From positions 16,129,927-16,193,926 of the forward strand of contig JANJXV010000024.1 of the NCBI GenBank assembly GCA_024803745.1: a stretch of DNA of 64,000 nt. The letters run 5' to 3'. Source of the DNA: Megascapheus bottae. Lineage: Eukaryota; Chordata; Mammalia; Rodentia; Geomyidae. The position numbers and the translations under genes are program-made. Shown here in pieces: positions 22,161-32,446 of the stretch. The notes under the pieces are model-generated. The model searched no databases. It saw nothing but the letters and a program-made list of their open reading frames with translations, and had not been told where the DNA came from. The stretch's first letter is position 1; the number at the start of each line of letters is the position of its first letter.

Positions 22161-22596
22161 CTTATACCTTAATGACAATGAATTCTTAGTGGACCTGCCT
22201 TTATTGAGCTGTCATGGTGTTTACATTACTTTTTGTGTAGACATGGAAGAATTAAGAGGGATCCCAATGAATTCCACATAGGCCTGTGGGCCTTTATTAC
22301 ATAGAAACAGAATACTTTCCCCTTGGCAAATCAAGTCACTCATTCTAGGCACCAAATAACCAGTTTTTCTGCTTGTTTCCATAGTATGAGAAGCTCAGAT
22401 CAGCCAGATGACAACTTCTTCCAATTCCATTGTCCTAGCATGTTTAGCCTAAAGCTACAGGAAAAAGAACAAAAAAAAAATGATGTCACTTAAGTCATTT
22501 CCTAACTGGTGTCATTGCTGAAATCTGCCTAGTCCATTTCACCCCTTTCAAGCCAGCTCCACATAGATCAAGTGAACTTTTAAGACTGGGGGCAAA
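22161..22596. other. Intronic sequence, nothing recognised
   Basis: No recognisable repeat or gene. Confidence 0.5.
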
Positions 22597-22797
22597 GGGG
22601 GGGACAGAAGTATGGCCTAGTGATAGAGTGCTTGCCTAGCATGCATGAAGCCTTGGGTTCAAATCCTCAATACACAGAAAAAGGTGGAAGTGGGGCTTGG
22701 CTTAAGGGAAGGGCAGTAGCCTTGAGCTGAAGAGCTCAGGGACAGCGCCCAGGCCAAGTGCAAGCCCCATGACCCACCCACCCTCCCCCAAAAAAGA
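22597..22797 (+). mobile_element. IDL-Geo SINE, Geo subtype B
   Basis: TATGGCCTAGTGATAGAGTG, CTTGCCTAGCATGCATGAAG, GGTTCAAATCC. The Geo half carries GAGCTGAAGAGCTCAGGGAC and ends AAGCCCCATGACC instead of GGACTGGC. This is a distinct Geo variant compared with, for example, 43672-43864. It is C-rich at the end, before the short A-tail. Confidence 0.85.
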
Positions 22798-23329
22798 CTT
22801 TGGGGACTTGCTTCACTTGTTTTTGCCACAAAAATAAGTATCCAGGTCAAAAACTTTGTGGGTGGTTTAGCATTATTGGGAATAAATTTTTCAGAGATCT
22901 GACAGAAGTCTTCCAGGCAAGTATTCTGTGCCAGTTCATGCCCCTAGTAGATGTGGATGTGAGTACTCTGCCCACTCCAAACTATGAACACTTGGACCAT
23001 CTGCTTTGCCATTTGAGCTGGTTCTTGTCCTTCCTGACTGCTGTGACACAGGGCACAGCAGCTTGGCCCAGGCTCCTGCAGCCATTGTCTCAAAGCTGGG
23101 CCCTACAGTAAGAAATAGTGTTCAGAGATATGGAGAGGGGAACAAGGAGAAAGAGGGATGGGCCGAGTGTGTTTGTCATGTAGCAGATATAGCACAAATC
23201 TGCAAATCAATCACTACTGAGACCATTTATAGTTCTTCCATAATTTCATTTAGTCTGCTGAAATTGCAGATTTTTCTTCCCTTTCAGTGGCTAACAGAAT
23301 TATTTAAAGACTAAATGGAGACAATTTTG
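22798..23329. other. Intronic sequence, nothing recognised
   Basis: Overlapping plus-strand open frames of 103 and 102 codons have no recognised similarity; treated as chance. Confidence 0.5.
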
Positions 23330-23340
23330 TGCATCTTTGG

Positions 23341-23610
23341 CAAAACTCTCTGAAATGAATTCTTGTCAGATAGACTTTATAGATTATAATTGTGTGGTAA
23401 AATTCAGTTAAACAGGTTTAACACTCTTGGCAAAATTCCCTTAAATGAATTCATGTCAGACTTCTCTATAGATTATAATTGTGTGGTAAAATTAAGTTAA
23501 ACAGATTTAACACTCTTGGCAAAATTTTCTTAAATGAATTCTTGTCAGATCAAGTCCTTTAAAGATGAACAAAAATGTGTGGTTAAAAATGAAGATTAAG
23601 AGGCTTACAG
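23341..23610. repeat. Tandem repeat, about 90-base unit, three copies
   Basis: Copies start with CAAAACTCTCTGAAATGAAT at 23341, CAAAATTCCCTTAAATGAAT at 23431 and CAAAATTTTCTTAAATGAAT at 23520. Each carries GAATTCNTGTCAGA and TGTGTGGT(T)AAAA, and the first two share TATAGATTATAATT and TTTAACACTCTTGG. The third copy diverges after its first 30 bases. No mobile-element relation recognised. Confidence 0.92.
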
Positions 23611-24224
23611 GCATTCAGTGCCATGAGTTTCCTTATTAGCCCACAGTTATGAAGGGGACTGTTCCTGTGGGGTCCACTCCCCCACACCTTAAGTATAATG
23701 TTCCTGATGTGTGGTGTAAGTTCTGAAGACATATGTGATGTCTGTTAAATACTGTGGCTGTAAGAAGATTATATAAATATCTAGATCTAGATTGGGAGAA
23801 TAATTCTGATCCAAATGCAGATAGTTGTCTTTCTGGATAGCCATTGCATCTTTAGCAAATCTAGAGCCACAATTCGGACCCACTGCGATCCACCCATCAT
23901 CACCCCCCAACTTAGCTCCAGTATCAGTAATACCCATGTACTCCTGTTGGCTGTGCTAGGGTTTATCACATGCTCTGTACAGTACTGCCTAGTACTGAAT
24001 GGAGCAAATTCATTGGCTCAAGTGTTTAATCTGGCTTAGTTGGGAATGGGAGATGTGTAGATTGCAGATGGAGTTCCTGTAACTCCATCCTCCTCAATGA
24101 CAGGGCACTGTGGTACCTGCCTGTCATCTCCTCCACAAAGGAAAGCACAAAGATAAGGGATGCAGTCCAAGCTCTCTCGCACATAAAGGGAGAGCCTATT
24201 GTGAAAACAATGAGCACCAAAAAG
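23611..24224. other. Intronic sequence, nothing recognised
   Basis: Several overlapping short open frames on both strands; none resembles a known protein. Confidence 0.5.
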
Positions 24225-24335
24225 AGACTGGCTAAGTTGTCCAGAGGTAGAACACCTGCTTAAAAAGCTTGCGGTCTTAAAAGGAAGTCCTAGTATTAAC
24301 CATAAATAAATAAACAAATAAATAAATAAACCAAC
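24225..24335 (+). mobile_element. ID-like SINE with (AAAT)n tail
   Basis: GACTGGCTAAGTTGTCCAGA, GGTAGAACACCTGCTTAAAA, AGTCCTAGTATTAACC and (AAAT/AAAC)n at 24301-24330. The tail of this copy is the insertion site of the next element. Confidence 0.6.
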
Positions 24336-24530
24336 CTGTGCTGGGAGTTTGGCCTAGTGGTAGAGTGCTTGCCTAGCATGCATGAAGACCCGGGTTCAAT
24401 TGGTCAGAACCACATACATAGAAAAAAGCTGGCAGTGGTCCTGTGATAGAGCTCTAGCCTTGAGAAAGCCCAAGGACGGTGCTCAGGCCCTGAGTTCAAG
24501 GCCCAGGACTGGCAAAAAAATAAAATAAGG
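24336..24530 (+). mobile_element. IDL-Geo SINE
   Basis: CTGGGAGTTTGGCCTAGTGG, CTTGCCTAGCATGCATGAAG, GGTTCAATTGG (altered B box), AAAAGCTGGCAGTGGTCCTG, CCTTGAGAAAGCCCAAGGAC, CCCAGGACTGGCAAAAAAAT. About ten bases are missing in the Geo half after GGTCCTGTG. Confidence 0.9.
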
Positions 24531-25341
24531 AAACCTAGTTTTGAGAAATAAAATGTGGAAAAAGCAGAAAAACACGAACTATGGTTTCGTTATATGGTTA
24601 ACATAGTGGACACATAAATAGTGATTTTTTTCAATTTATTTATAATTATTAAACAGGATATACAATTTGATGTTTATTTTACCCAATTGCATATATGAAA
24701 AAATAAGCTATACTTTTTTCTATGAGATCAAGTATTCTCTGCTTTATAATTTGTACTTACTTCAGAGTTTTTCATAGCCTGGATGTGCTATAATTTCATA
24801 AATCAGAAGGTTTGGAAAAAAATCTTTAGTCAGGCAACTAAATCCATCCCTCTAAGGTTATTGAAACTCATAAAAATCTTCCACCCAGCTTTTTCACACA
24901 CACAAATCCTCCGAGGAATGATTCTTGTTTGTAAAATGGTTATAGTGTCAATCAGTTATTCCCCATGTCATGGTTTCTGTGCTCTTTGCAGGTTGTTAGA
25001 GGGAGATTATAGATTCCTGTCAAATGAGATGTCTGCTATGTATTCAACATGAGGCAGTTTGTGTTTTTCTGTCTGTTGCTTGCACATCCAAGGAGGTGAA
25101 ACAAATTTCACTGAGCCAAAGGGAAGTGAGCTCATCACCCAACACAGACATGGCCACACAGCACAGTTAAACGACCCTGAGGCCCACACAGCCCCACACT
25201 GGGATCCCGCTTCTAAATAAATGTGCTCATCTCCATTGTCACATTTCAGCAGGGTTACACCCACGTGTATAAAGATGCCTACAAGCCCGGCTTCCAAAGC
25301 CTTTTGCCTCCTCTGTTGTTTTTGAACTACCAGCTCAGAGG

Positions 25342-25343
<2 letters not shown>
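24531..25343. other. Intronic sequence, nothing recognised
   Basis: No recognisable repeat or gene. Confidence 0.5.

Positions 25344-25395
<52 letters not shown>
25344..25395. repeat. (TG)n microsatellite
   Basis: About 25 uninterrupted TG units. Confidence 0.95.
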
Positions 25396-25397
<2 letters not shown>

Positions 25398-26342
25398 ATA
25401 ACTATCAAAGATGATTTAGGGGCTGGAAGAGTTGATTTCTAAGGACAGATTAAGAAAACTTAAATATTTACAACTTGAGTAACATGTCTTGTGGACTCAG
25501 CTCATGACAGAGACAGAGACATCGTTTTTGCTTTTCCCAGTAACTAGATTTTAGGAGCATCTTATTTCTGACCAAGTTTTAGAGGATGAGATCACTTATG
25601 CTAATTAAAGGAGCGTGTTCTTTTCAAATTAAATTTAGCAGCTAGTAACAGAAACTTGAAGTAACAGTGACAGAGAGGGTTTCAGTGTCTCTCCGACAAT
25701 GCACTGTCTGGAAGCGCTCTGTCTGGGACTGCCCTGGAGCTCCATGATGTCATCAGTGTCCATGCCCTCTTATCTCCGGGCTCCATTATTCTCAGCAGTG
25801 ACTTTACTCTCAAGGTCATTTGGTGTTTCAGAAGAGCTACTGCAGCCCAGTTGCCATGGCTGCATTCCAATTCCAGAAAGGAGGGAGGCAAGGAAGGTTG
25901 CTGCCAGCAAAGATCATTGGAGACAGTTTTCTTGTAAGCTCATCAGATGTCAGTTCATGTGTGCTATCACATCAGTAAGAGAGGCAAGGAAATTTACCAG
26001 GGCTTTTATTGTGACTCACTTTGTTTTAAGTTAGGCATACTGCCCCCCCCCAACAATATCTGAGTCCTTTTTCCATGCAGGCAAGGAATAATAAGTACTG
26101 GCTAGGAAGTAAGTGTGTTCTGTCATAGTAATTTACCTCTTGAAGATGCAGTGAGATACTGTGATAGGGGACCATTTGTAAAACTAGCCTTGGGACTTAT
26201 TCCCTAGTGTTTGCTCCCTTGTAACTAACTTTATTCGTCATCCCAACAGACCTAAGAATGCTGATACCCTCAATTTAGGAGCATTGAGCAAATTCCAAGC
26301 ACTGTGTACTTGACTTTAAAGCATTACTTCAATGACTTGTTT

Positions 26343-26344
<2 letters not shown>
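25396..26344. other. Intronic sequence, nothing recognised
   Basis: Includes a 111-codon plus-strand open frame (25699-26034) without recognisable similarity. A run of nine C lies near 26043. Confidence 0.5.

Positions 26345-26378
<34 letters not shown>
26345..26378. repeat. (AT)n microsatellite
   Basis: About 17 AT units. Confidence 0.92.
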
Positions 26379-26384
<6 letters not shown>

Positions 26385-27006
26385 GTGAACTTTGTATGAA
26401 ACATATCTGTTTGTTTTTTCTGATAGTAAACAAACTTAACATTGTTAGTTTGCTTATTTTTCTTCCCCCAAATACCTTAATGCTTATCACTTCTTTTTTA
26501 TCATAAATAAATGAATGAAACTAGTTATCCTTCTCAATTGTAATCTGCTGTCTGAAAGAGAATGGGTCCAATTAGCCTTTAAAATATTTACAAAATATTT
26601 TCTAGCTCCCAGATTAGCTTGGTTGTTCTATTTTTAACCTGAAAAGCAGGTATATATTTGGCATCCTAAGCTGTACATCAACTGGAGAAGCAGCAAAGAA
26701 ATATCCTCTCTTATACAAGAGAGCTAGAAGCTATCCTAGGGACTGTCACTGGAATTCAGGCCCTTGCTGCTCCTGCTGGAGATAGAGCCACTGAGGTCAT
26801 TTCATGTGGTCTAAGTACTCTGTCCCCTATTAGAATAATTTTAAGCACGCATGCAATAGTTACACCTTCAAGAGAGAGCACACTGTCTAGTAGAGGTTAT
26901 AACAGTCATTGTGCTGTCCATGCCTTAAAAACCATTGCCCATCCCGCCATGGCCGTGCTGTAAGTGATGTGTGTTTCTGATTTGTTCTGTTTTGTTTTGT
27001 TTTCAG
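26379..27006. other. Intronic sequence upstream of exon
   Basis: Nothing recognised until the pyrimidine tract at 26977-27003, made of TTTTG/TTCTG units, which directly precedes the acceptor CAG at 27004-27006. Confidence 0.6.
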
Positions 27007-27185
27007 GGCAGCCTTTGGCAAGGAGTCTGAAGTTCTAATTGGGAACCTGGGTGATAAACTTATCCCCCCACAAGACATTCTTCGTGATGTCAGTGACCTC
27101 AAAGCCTTGGCCAACATGCATGAGAGTCTGGAATGGTTGGCAGGTCGAACCAAGTCAGCTTTCTCCAATCTTTCCACATCTCAGA
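27007..27185 (+). CDS. EXOC4: EXOC4 internal coding exon (downstream of the pair)
   Basis: The exon begins with G, completing the Arg codon split from the exon ending at 6568. It then reads [20 protein letters not shown], continues through [20 protein letters not shown], and ends FSNLSTSQ plus one base of the next codon (Met in known EXOC4). It covers roughly residues 676-735 of the exocyst subunit, in the helical C-terminal half. The acceptor is a long T-rich tract with repeated TTTTG, then CAG at 27004-27006. The donor is GTAAGT at 27186. Length is 179 bases, so the frame phase changes at its 3' end. The next exon (MLSPAQ in known orthologs) is not within the remaining 36.8 kb. Gly in WLAGRTK replaces the Ser I recall in human; I believe mouse also has Gly. 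The reading frame is fully open. Confidence 0.95.
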
Positions 27186-27249
27186 GTAAGTGTTCTAACG
27201 GAACATTTTCTTTTGTGAGGCTCATTGAGAAGTGAATGACGGTTGTGGA

Positions 27250-27352
27250 ATCTATGACTTTTGCCTAGGCTGGCCTCTGAACACAATTTTCCCCATCTGT
27301 CCCCTCCAAGTAACTGGAATTACAAGTATGGGCCACCAGGACAGGCCACTAA
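27250..27352 (-). mobile_element. B1-like SINE
   Basis: CTAGGCTGGCCTCTGAACAC, CCATCTGTCCCCTCCAAGTA and ACTGGAATTACAAGTATGGG, then CCACCAGGACAGGCC: antisense B1 order. Confidence 0.75.
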
Positions 27353-27356
27353 AATA

Positions 27357-27470
27357 CCAGAAGTAAAGATGTTTCTTAAGTGGTAGAGTGCCAGACTTGA
27401 GCAAAACATAACCAAGCAAGAGCACAAGGCCCTGACTTCAAGCTCTGGTACCACAAAAAATGACAACAAA
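27357..27470 (+). mobile_element. ID/Geo-like SINE half
   Basis: CCAGAAGTAAAGATGTTTCT, AAGTGGTAGAGTGCCAGACT, AAGGCCCTGACTTCAAGCTC and TGGTACCACAAAAAATGAC. Lies immediately after a B1 of opposite orientation. Confidence 0.65.
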
Positions 27471-27553
27471 AACATTTGTATTTAATGATGAAATTACACA
27501 TATGTATTCTCAAAAATAGAATAGAAAACTGTGCATTTAAGGATTCAAATGTG

Positions 27554-27581
27554 CACGCACACACACACACACACACACACC
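27554..27581. repeat. (CA)n microsatellite
   Basis: GCACGC followed by about ten CA units. Confidence 0.9.
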
Positions 27582-28142
27582 CTACCCCTTTTGGGTATAT
27601 GCATGTTATCAGAAAAGTGTCCATGTTATTAGAAAAAAGCCAGGCTAGAATGTGGTTTGTGTTGCATCTACTCTGCTTCTCAAGGAGTTGATCTCCTTTA
27701 TCTGGACTGCGGGAGGACAGGTGAGGCTCTCGTTAACATGGCTTAATATTAAACTGTACAACATGAACCAGTGTGCCAGTGTGTCTCAAGAACAGAAAGC
27801 AATGCCTTTCATCTTCCTTACAGCTTTCCAAAGGCAGAAACCATCTCAGAGCTCAAGCTCTTTGACATTAGCTTGAGATAATGCTCATCAAAAATGTCTG
27901 AAAAGAGAAAAACAGAGCTGGCTCCAGAAGTGTTAGAAAATAGAGGCAATGAGGATAACAGTGATTCTAGAAAGAGGTGGTGGAAAGATAACAAATACAA
28001 ATTCAGAAGCAGTAAGGAATAATATATGAATAAGACTAGGAAACTTCATTTTTCTGTCAAGGACCAATGACTCAGAGAAAACTAACTTGAAACCTTTAGG
28101 ATACATATAACAATAAATATAAAAGAAATTCTTTTTAGAAAT
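27582..28142. other. Intronic sequence, nothing recognised
   Basis: No recognisable repeat or gene. Confidence 0.5.
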
Positions 28143-28188
28143 GTTACTCCAAATATACATATATATGTATGTATGTATGTATGTATTT
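28143..28188. repeat. (TATG)n microsatellite
   Basis: ATATACATATATATGTATGT followed by further GTAT units. Confidence 0.9.
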
Positions 28189-28639
28189 ATGATTCAGATA
28201 GGATAAGGACCAAGAAAAACTAATGTAAAGATGGAAGAGAGGAAAAGGCAGGTGTAGATGTGTAAAAGATTAAAACAAGACAGCAAGAAGGAAATGATCA
28301 CACTGAAGAGAGCAGCAAAACCAGACCTGAATGTGATATGAGACGCTTCTACCAGGTGAACTTTAGGACAGAAATGCTTTTATGATCTGCACTAAGAACT
28401 TCAGAATCACTTATATAACTGTCCTTTGAGAAGTTGTTTAGCCATGATTCCAGGGATGGAAGATGAGTGGAAAAATTCATGGGGTAAATTTTCCTCCAGA
28501 AATATACACCCTATGACCACACTGTAATAGGTACCTTGAATATTCACTGCCTGTGGGGTTTTGTGTTAGTATGCCCCCATCCTAAGGGTGGGGAGACAAG
28601 ACAGAAGAAACAGCCTTCTGCCTTCTATTTATGCTTTTT
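28189..28639. other. Intronic sequence, nothing recognised
   Basis: Purine-rich, no recognised repeat. Confidence 0.5.
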
Positions 28640-28905
28640 TCCTTCAGTATTAGGGTTTTGCCTAACTCTGCCAGGGCCTTGTGATTTCCAAACAAGCATT
28701 CTGCCAGTGACTCTAGCTCTTTCACTTTAGTTATCCAAATAGGGTCTCCTCTGTTTTTACCCAGGCAAGCCTCAGACCACAAACTTTCTTTCTACCTAGG
28801 CTTCCTCATATCTGGCAATACAAGTACGCAGCACCATGCTTGTACTAGAGTCAAGCCATAATTCTCCCCATTTCCACCCCCCAAGTAGCTAGAGAAATAA
28901 GTGTG
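28640..28905 (-). mobile_element. Old composite SINE: ID-like + two B1-like units
   Basis: Plus strand: TTAGGGTTTTGCCTAACTCT, CAAACAAGCATTCTGCCAGT, TTTCACTTTAGTTATCCAAA, TAGGGTCTCCTCTGTTTTTA, CCTAGGCTTCCTCATATCTG, AATACAAGTACGCAGCACCA, then a second B1-like unit (TCTCCCCATTTCCACCCCCC, AAGTAGCTAGAGAAATAAGT). Same order as 1730-2065. Confidence 0.7.
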
Positions 28906-30244
28906 ACCACTATAGTCTTATACATTTTCACTTAAAATATTAGTTTCATTTGATGATGAAATTATCATGTATACAACTACTAAGGATATATGTGAGCAGA
29001 TTCCACATGAAGAGAGGAAGGGTCCTTGAAAGCCCTTTTCAACCTTATAATCTCACAATAGCAGGCAGTTGTATCACAAGCAATCATTGGAATTGGCCTT
29101 TTCCTTTCCTAGACCCACTTTGCTCCTCCTCTCTCTCAAAAAAAAAAAAAAGCCAGAAAGCCCGTTTTCTAAATGCTAATTGCAAATGGGCAGCTCTAAA
29201 AGAAAGCAGATGCTTTTTTCTTTCCTCTTCAGTTCCTGAAAATGCAGTGAGGGGATGGGTGTTGGTGATGCTTCAGGGCTGAGCCCTCATGTGCTGGGCC
29301 ACTAGGGTCTACTATTTGATGATATGGTCTTATTTCAAATGGCGTAACATTCAAGATCCCCATTCTGTCCATCCTCCAACATTCACAAGACGAGATTGTT
29401 CATAACCTTCATTGCAAGCCATCGACTAAGTCAGACATGCTCACTTTGCATCAGCTCTTTTCAAAAAAAATAAAAATAAAAAAAAAACCCTGGTCCCTGA
29501 GTTATGTTTAACTCAGTAATTGTGCAATTTAGCTGTTGTGTTCATGTCAGTAGAGTACCCAGTAGAGATGATGTCTAATTCGTGTCTTTTATCAATCTCT
29601 GTGATTTGGGCAAACAATCTCTTCTACCACACCCGTTATCACAGTCTCATGTGCTCACTTCCATTTTGTAATCTAAGTCCTATCCTCTCAGTTCCTTTCA
29701 GGGTGATTATTCCACCCAGTGACCGATTTAAATGACTGTCAACATTTCGACGATTGGTGCCAACCAATCATCAGTGCCAAACCCATGTGAACTGGAATCA
29801 CTAGTTCTGATGCCTTTGCTAAAACAAAGCATCAGGCCACTTGGGTTATCCTGCTAAGAGCCAGCCTTGCTCCCTCACACTGGGCTGCTCTGGGAAGTCC
29901 TGGGAGAGTTTCCCCTTGGTGTAGATACTGGAACAAAACAAGGAGCCTCTGTTAATGGATTGCTTTGATTGCTGCATGTCCCTGTGACTGACCAGTGGGA
30001 ATAAAGGATAGTTGTTTATTATTCTCATGAAAAGTAAACTGAGTGCTGAGTGCAGCTAAAACATTTATAGTTCTGGAGACTCTCGAGCACATGAAGGAAA
30101 TACTGACTTCTTATCCAGTACTCCCACACAATCAGCAGGCTGGGAAAAAATGTCTAGAAAGGATTTACACGTATTTTGTCTTCCATATCCTGATAACCAT
30201 TTGGCAGGTAAATGATGTATTGCATTAAACTTAAGAAGCTATTA
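28906..30244. other. Intronic sequence, nothing recognised
   Basis: Contains A-runs at 29139-29151 and 29463-29487 but no readable SINE body beside them. Confidence 0.5.
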
Positions 30245-30445
30245 AAGCCAGCCACAAGTGGCTCATCCTGTAAGCCTAGCTATTCAGAAGGCTAGAGATC
30301 TGAGGATCAAGGTTTAATACCAACCCAACAAAAAAAATCCAGAAGTGTGGCACAAGTGATAAAGTGCCAGCCTTTGGTGGAAAGAGTCAAATGACAGAAG
30401 TAGACCCAGAGATCAAACCCCAGTACTGGCACAAATACAAAAAAT
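30245..30445 (+). mobile_element. B1-Geo hybrid SINE, diverged
   Basis: TAAGCCTAGCTATTCAGAAG, GCTAGAGATCTGAGGATCAA (B1-like), then CCAGAAGTGTGGCACAAGTG, ATAAAGTGCCAGCCTTTGGT, AGATCAAACCCCAGTACTGG (Geo-like). Confidence 0.75.
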
Positions 30446-30829
30446 GGCTATGTAAGTATAATGGGCCAGAGAATACTTGCAGAAAGTTATTTCATAGTAG
30501 GATGTCTTTTCTAGCAATGCAACAGAATGCTCATTCCTGATATATTTCAGGTTCATCCTTAAAGAATATGTTGCATGTCAGAGGCACTATAGTAGATCAT
30601 ACAGCTTAATATTAATGATATTAATAGATTAAGTTTTTAATCTTTTTGCTATTTGCCTAGATGTCACTCTGCTTCCTCCTCTGGAAGGATCTCCTCACCT
30701 CTTCTAGATCTAGACTAGAAAAATGCTCTTATTTTCTGTTAGTACAGTGCACACTTGTTCCTTCCCTGTGGATCTTATTCTTCTCAGCCTTGGCTTTATC
30801 TGTCCCTTTAATATTCTTTTTTGTTGTTG

Positions 30830-30943
30830 TTTTCATGTATTTTTTACTGTTATTACAAAGGTCCCAGAGGTTACATTTACATAAGGCAGGTACAAAGTAC
30901 TTTTCTTTTTGAGCAATCTTACCTCTATCTCACACACACACGC

Positions 30944-30995
<52 letters not shown>

Positions 30996-31070
30996 TTTCC
31001 CCTTCTTATCCCCACCTACAGGTTTTATAGTTCATTTTCTACATGGTGTCTAGTGAGTACCACTGCTGTA
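30830..31070 (-). mobile_element. LINE-1 3' tail, second type
   Basis: TTTTTTACTGTTATTACAAA, CAGAGGTTACATTTACATAA, CAAAGTACTTTTCTTTTTGA, GCAATCTTACCTC, then after a CA tract TTATCCCCACCTACAGGTTT and ATAGTTCATTTTCTACATGG. The same blocks occur in the same order at 51055-51460, so this is a dispersed family. I infer an L1 3' end from the terminal T-rich layout and my recollection of similar rodent L1 tails. Confidence 0.65.
30930..30993. repeat. (CA)n microsatellite
   Basis: About 32 CA units with two CG interruptions, inside the L1 tail; absent from the sister copy at 51055-51460. Confidence 0.95.
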
Positions 31071-31404
31071 TTTGTTCACCCTTTACCCCACCACTTCTGT
31101 GCCTCCACTTACTCTCCCAAAGACATAAACAAACAGAATATAAAGAAAGAAACCAAAAACAGCAACCAGAAAAAAACCACACACAAAATAACCTCTTGTT
31201 TCTATTTCCTGGAGTTCATTTTAATAAATATTATATATTTTACTTAAGAAGTCATGGGCTAATTGGAATGAAAAAACTTTATTGACTCAGAAAACTGATT
31301 AATTCAAAGGCCTCCAGGTATGGTGGAGACATGTAGAAGGCACCATCAAGTCATGATCCTGCCAAGACACCGGCTTTATCTCTAACTCTTGGCACTTTGT
31401 CTTT
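31071..31404. other. Intronic sequence, nothing recognised
   Basis: A-rich (31130-31195), otherwise unrecognised. Confidence 0.5.
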
Positions 31405-31447
31405 GCATGCTAGGCAAGCACTCCACCACTAAGCCATACTCGCGGCC
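31405..31447 (-). mobile_element. ID-like (IDL) SINE fragment
   Basis: GCATGCTAGGCAAGCACTCC, ACCACTAAGCCATACTCGCG, GCCC: only the 5' end of the ID-like half, antisense. Possibly the remnant of a truncated IDL-Geo copy. Confidence 0.7.
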
Positions 31448-31930
31448 CTTTTTTTCTATTTTTGTTATCTTTAAGTAGGAGTTGCCATTCAATACAGCAG
31501 TTTATAAAATTCTGTGTTGTGACCTGTGGTCACCCCTTTCAATATTCCTTTCCACCCCTCCCATCCCATCCCTTCCCTTGCTAGACTTCATTTCTTCCAG
31601 GTATGTATTGAATTTTTTGCCATTTAGCAAAGCAATTTGTGTATGCAACACATCCTGATTTGTGTCCTCACTTCAGCATTTTCACTCGCCTTTGACTCAC
31701 TTCTTCAAAGCACAACAAAATAAGCACCAGTAAATGAGTACAAAATGGTGTCAAAGGGAGAGGGATGGTAGAATGAAATTGGGAAAGCGAGAGAATGCAG
31801 TCAAAAATTCATTACAGATACTTTAGTTGTTTATAGAATTTTTACTGGTCCTAGCATCAGTAAAATACCTATACCTTCCAGGTACATATGGCCACCCCCA
31901 GATTATTATTTGCTGTGATAGAAGTCTTAC
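31448..31930. other. Intronic sequence, possibly L1 tail-derived
   Basis: TTTTTTTCTATTTTTGTTAT, CCTTTCCACCCCTCCCATCC and CCCTTGCTAGACTTCATTTC have the T-rich then C-rich texture of L1 3' UTRs in this window, but no clear match. Confidence 0.35.
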
Positions 31931-32022
31931 AACTTTTTGGGAGGGGTGGCTTCAGACCAGTTCCTCCCTGTTTCTGTCTCCTGAGTAGTTGGAATTCCAG
32001 ATGTGTGCCACCATGCCTCGCC
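31931..32022 (-). mobile_element. B1-like SINE fragment
   Basis: TGGCTTCAGACCAGTTCCTC, CTGTTTCTGTCTCCTGAGTA, GTTGGAATTCCAGATGTGTG, CCACCATGCCTCGCC. Confidence 0.72.
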
Positions 32023-32235
32023 TTACATTTAAGGCTTTAATCTATTTTGAATTGATATTTATAACTGTCTAGAGGTAGGAGTCTTATTTCTTTCTTCTAT
32101 AAATGGATATCCAATTTTCCCAGCATCCTATTTTGAAAAGACTGTCCTTTCCCCAGTGTGTATTCTTATCACTTTTGTTGAAAGTCAGTTGGCTGTAAAT
32201 GCATGGGCTTATTTCTAGGCTCTCAGTAAGGATGC
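32023..32235 (-). mobile_element. Old L1M-like ORF2 fragment
   Basis: GCTTTAATCTATTTTGAATT, AATGGATATCCAATTTTCCC, AGCATCCTATTTTGAAAAGA, CTGTCCTTTCCCCAGTGTGT, GAAAGTCAGTTGGCTGTAAA: close to the antisense of the L1 ORF2 3' third. Confidence 0.8.
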
Positions 32236-32446
32236 ATTGCCTTGAAAAGTAGACCACATAGAACTGAGAGGAGGGTGGTATGTAGTTTTGCCTGCCTTGC
32301 TTTCTCAGACAAGGCCCCCTTCTCTATCTTGAATTAAAACAAAAATTCTGACTCAAAATTCTACAGCATTTTTACTAATAAATAATAGGATTCTATGAAA
32401 GTCCCTCTGTCTTTAACATTTTTCCTATGTTGTATTTCATTTAAAA

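Larger units (their letters stand above)
6569..27006 (+). other. EXOC4: EXOC4 intron, complete (20,438 bases)
   Basis: Bounded by the donor GTAAAG and the acceptor TTTTCAG. The two flanking exons are adjacent in the known protein, so no exon is missing between them. The intron is filled largely with L1 and SINE insertions. Confidence 0.93.

Noticed and set aside
22800..23314. Two overlapping frames of about 100 codons
   Set aside because: No codon or domain signal, and no splice or promoter context beyond the host intron.
23341..23610. Regular 90-base spacing considered as a CRISPR-like array
   Set aside because: Only three degenerate units, no short conserved repeat with unique spacers, and a eukaryotic intron context. 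It is a local tandem duplication.
30833..31015. Open frames with long Cys/Val or His/Thr runs (also at 14646-14903, 25007-25408 and 30909-31247)
   Set aside because: They are translations of (TG)n/(CA)n microsatellites, not genes.
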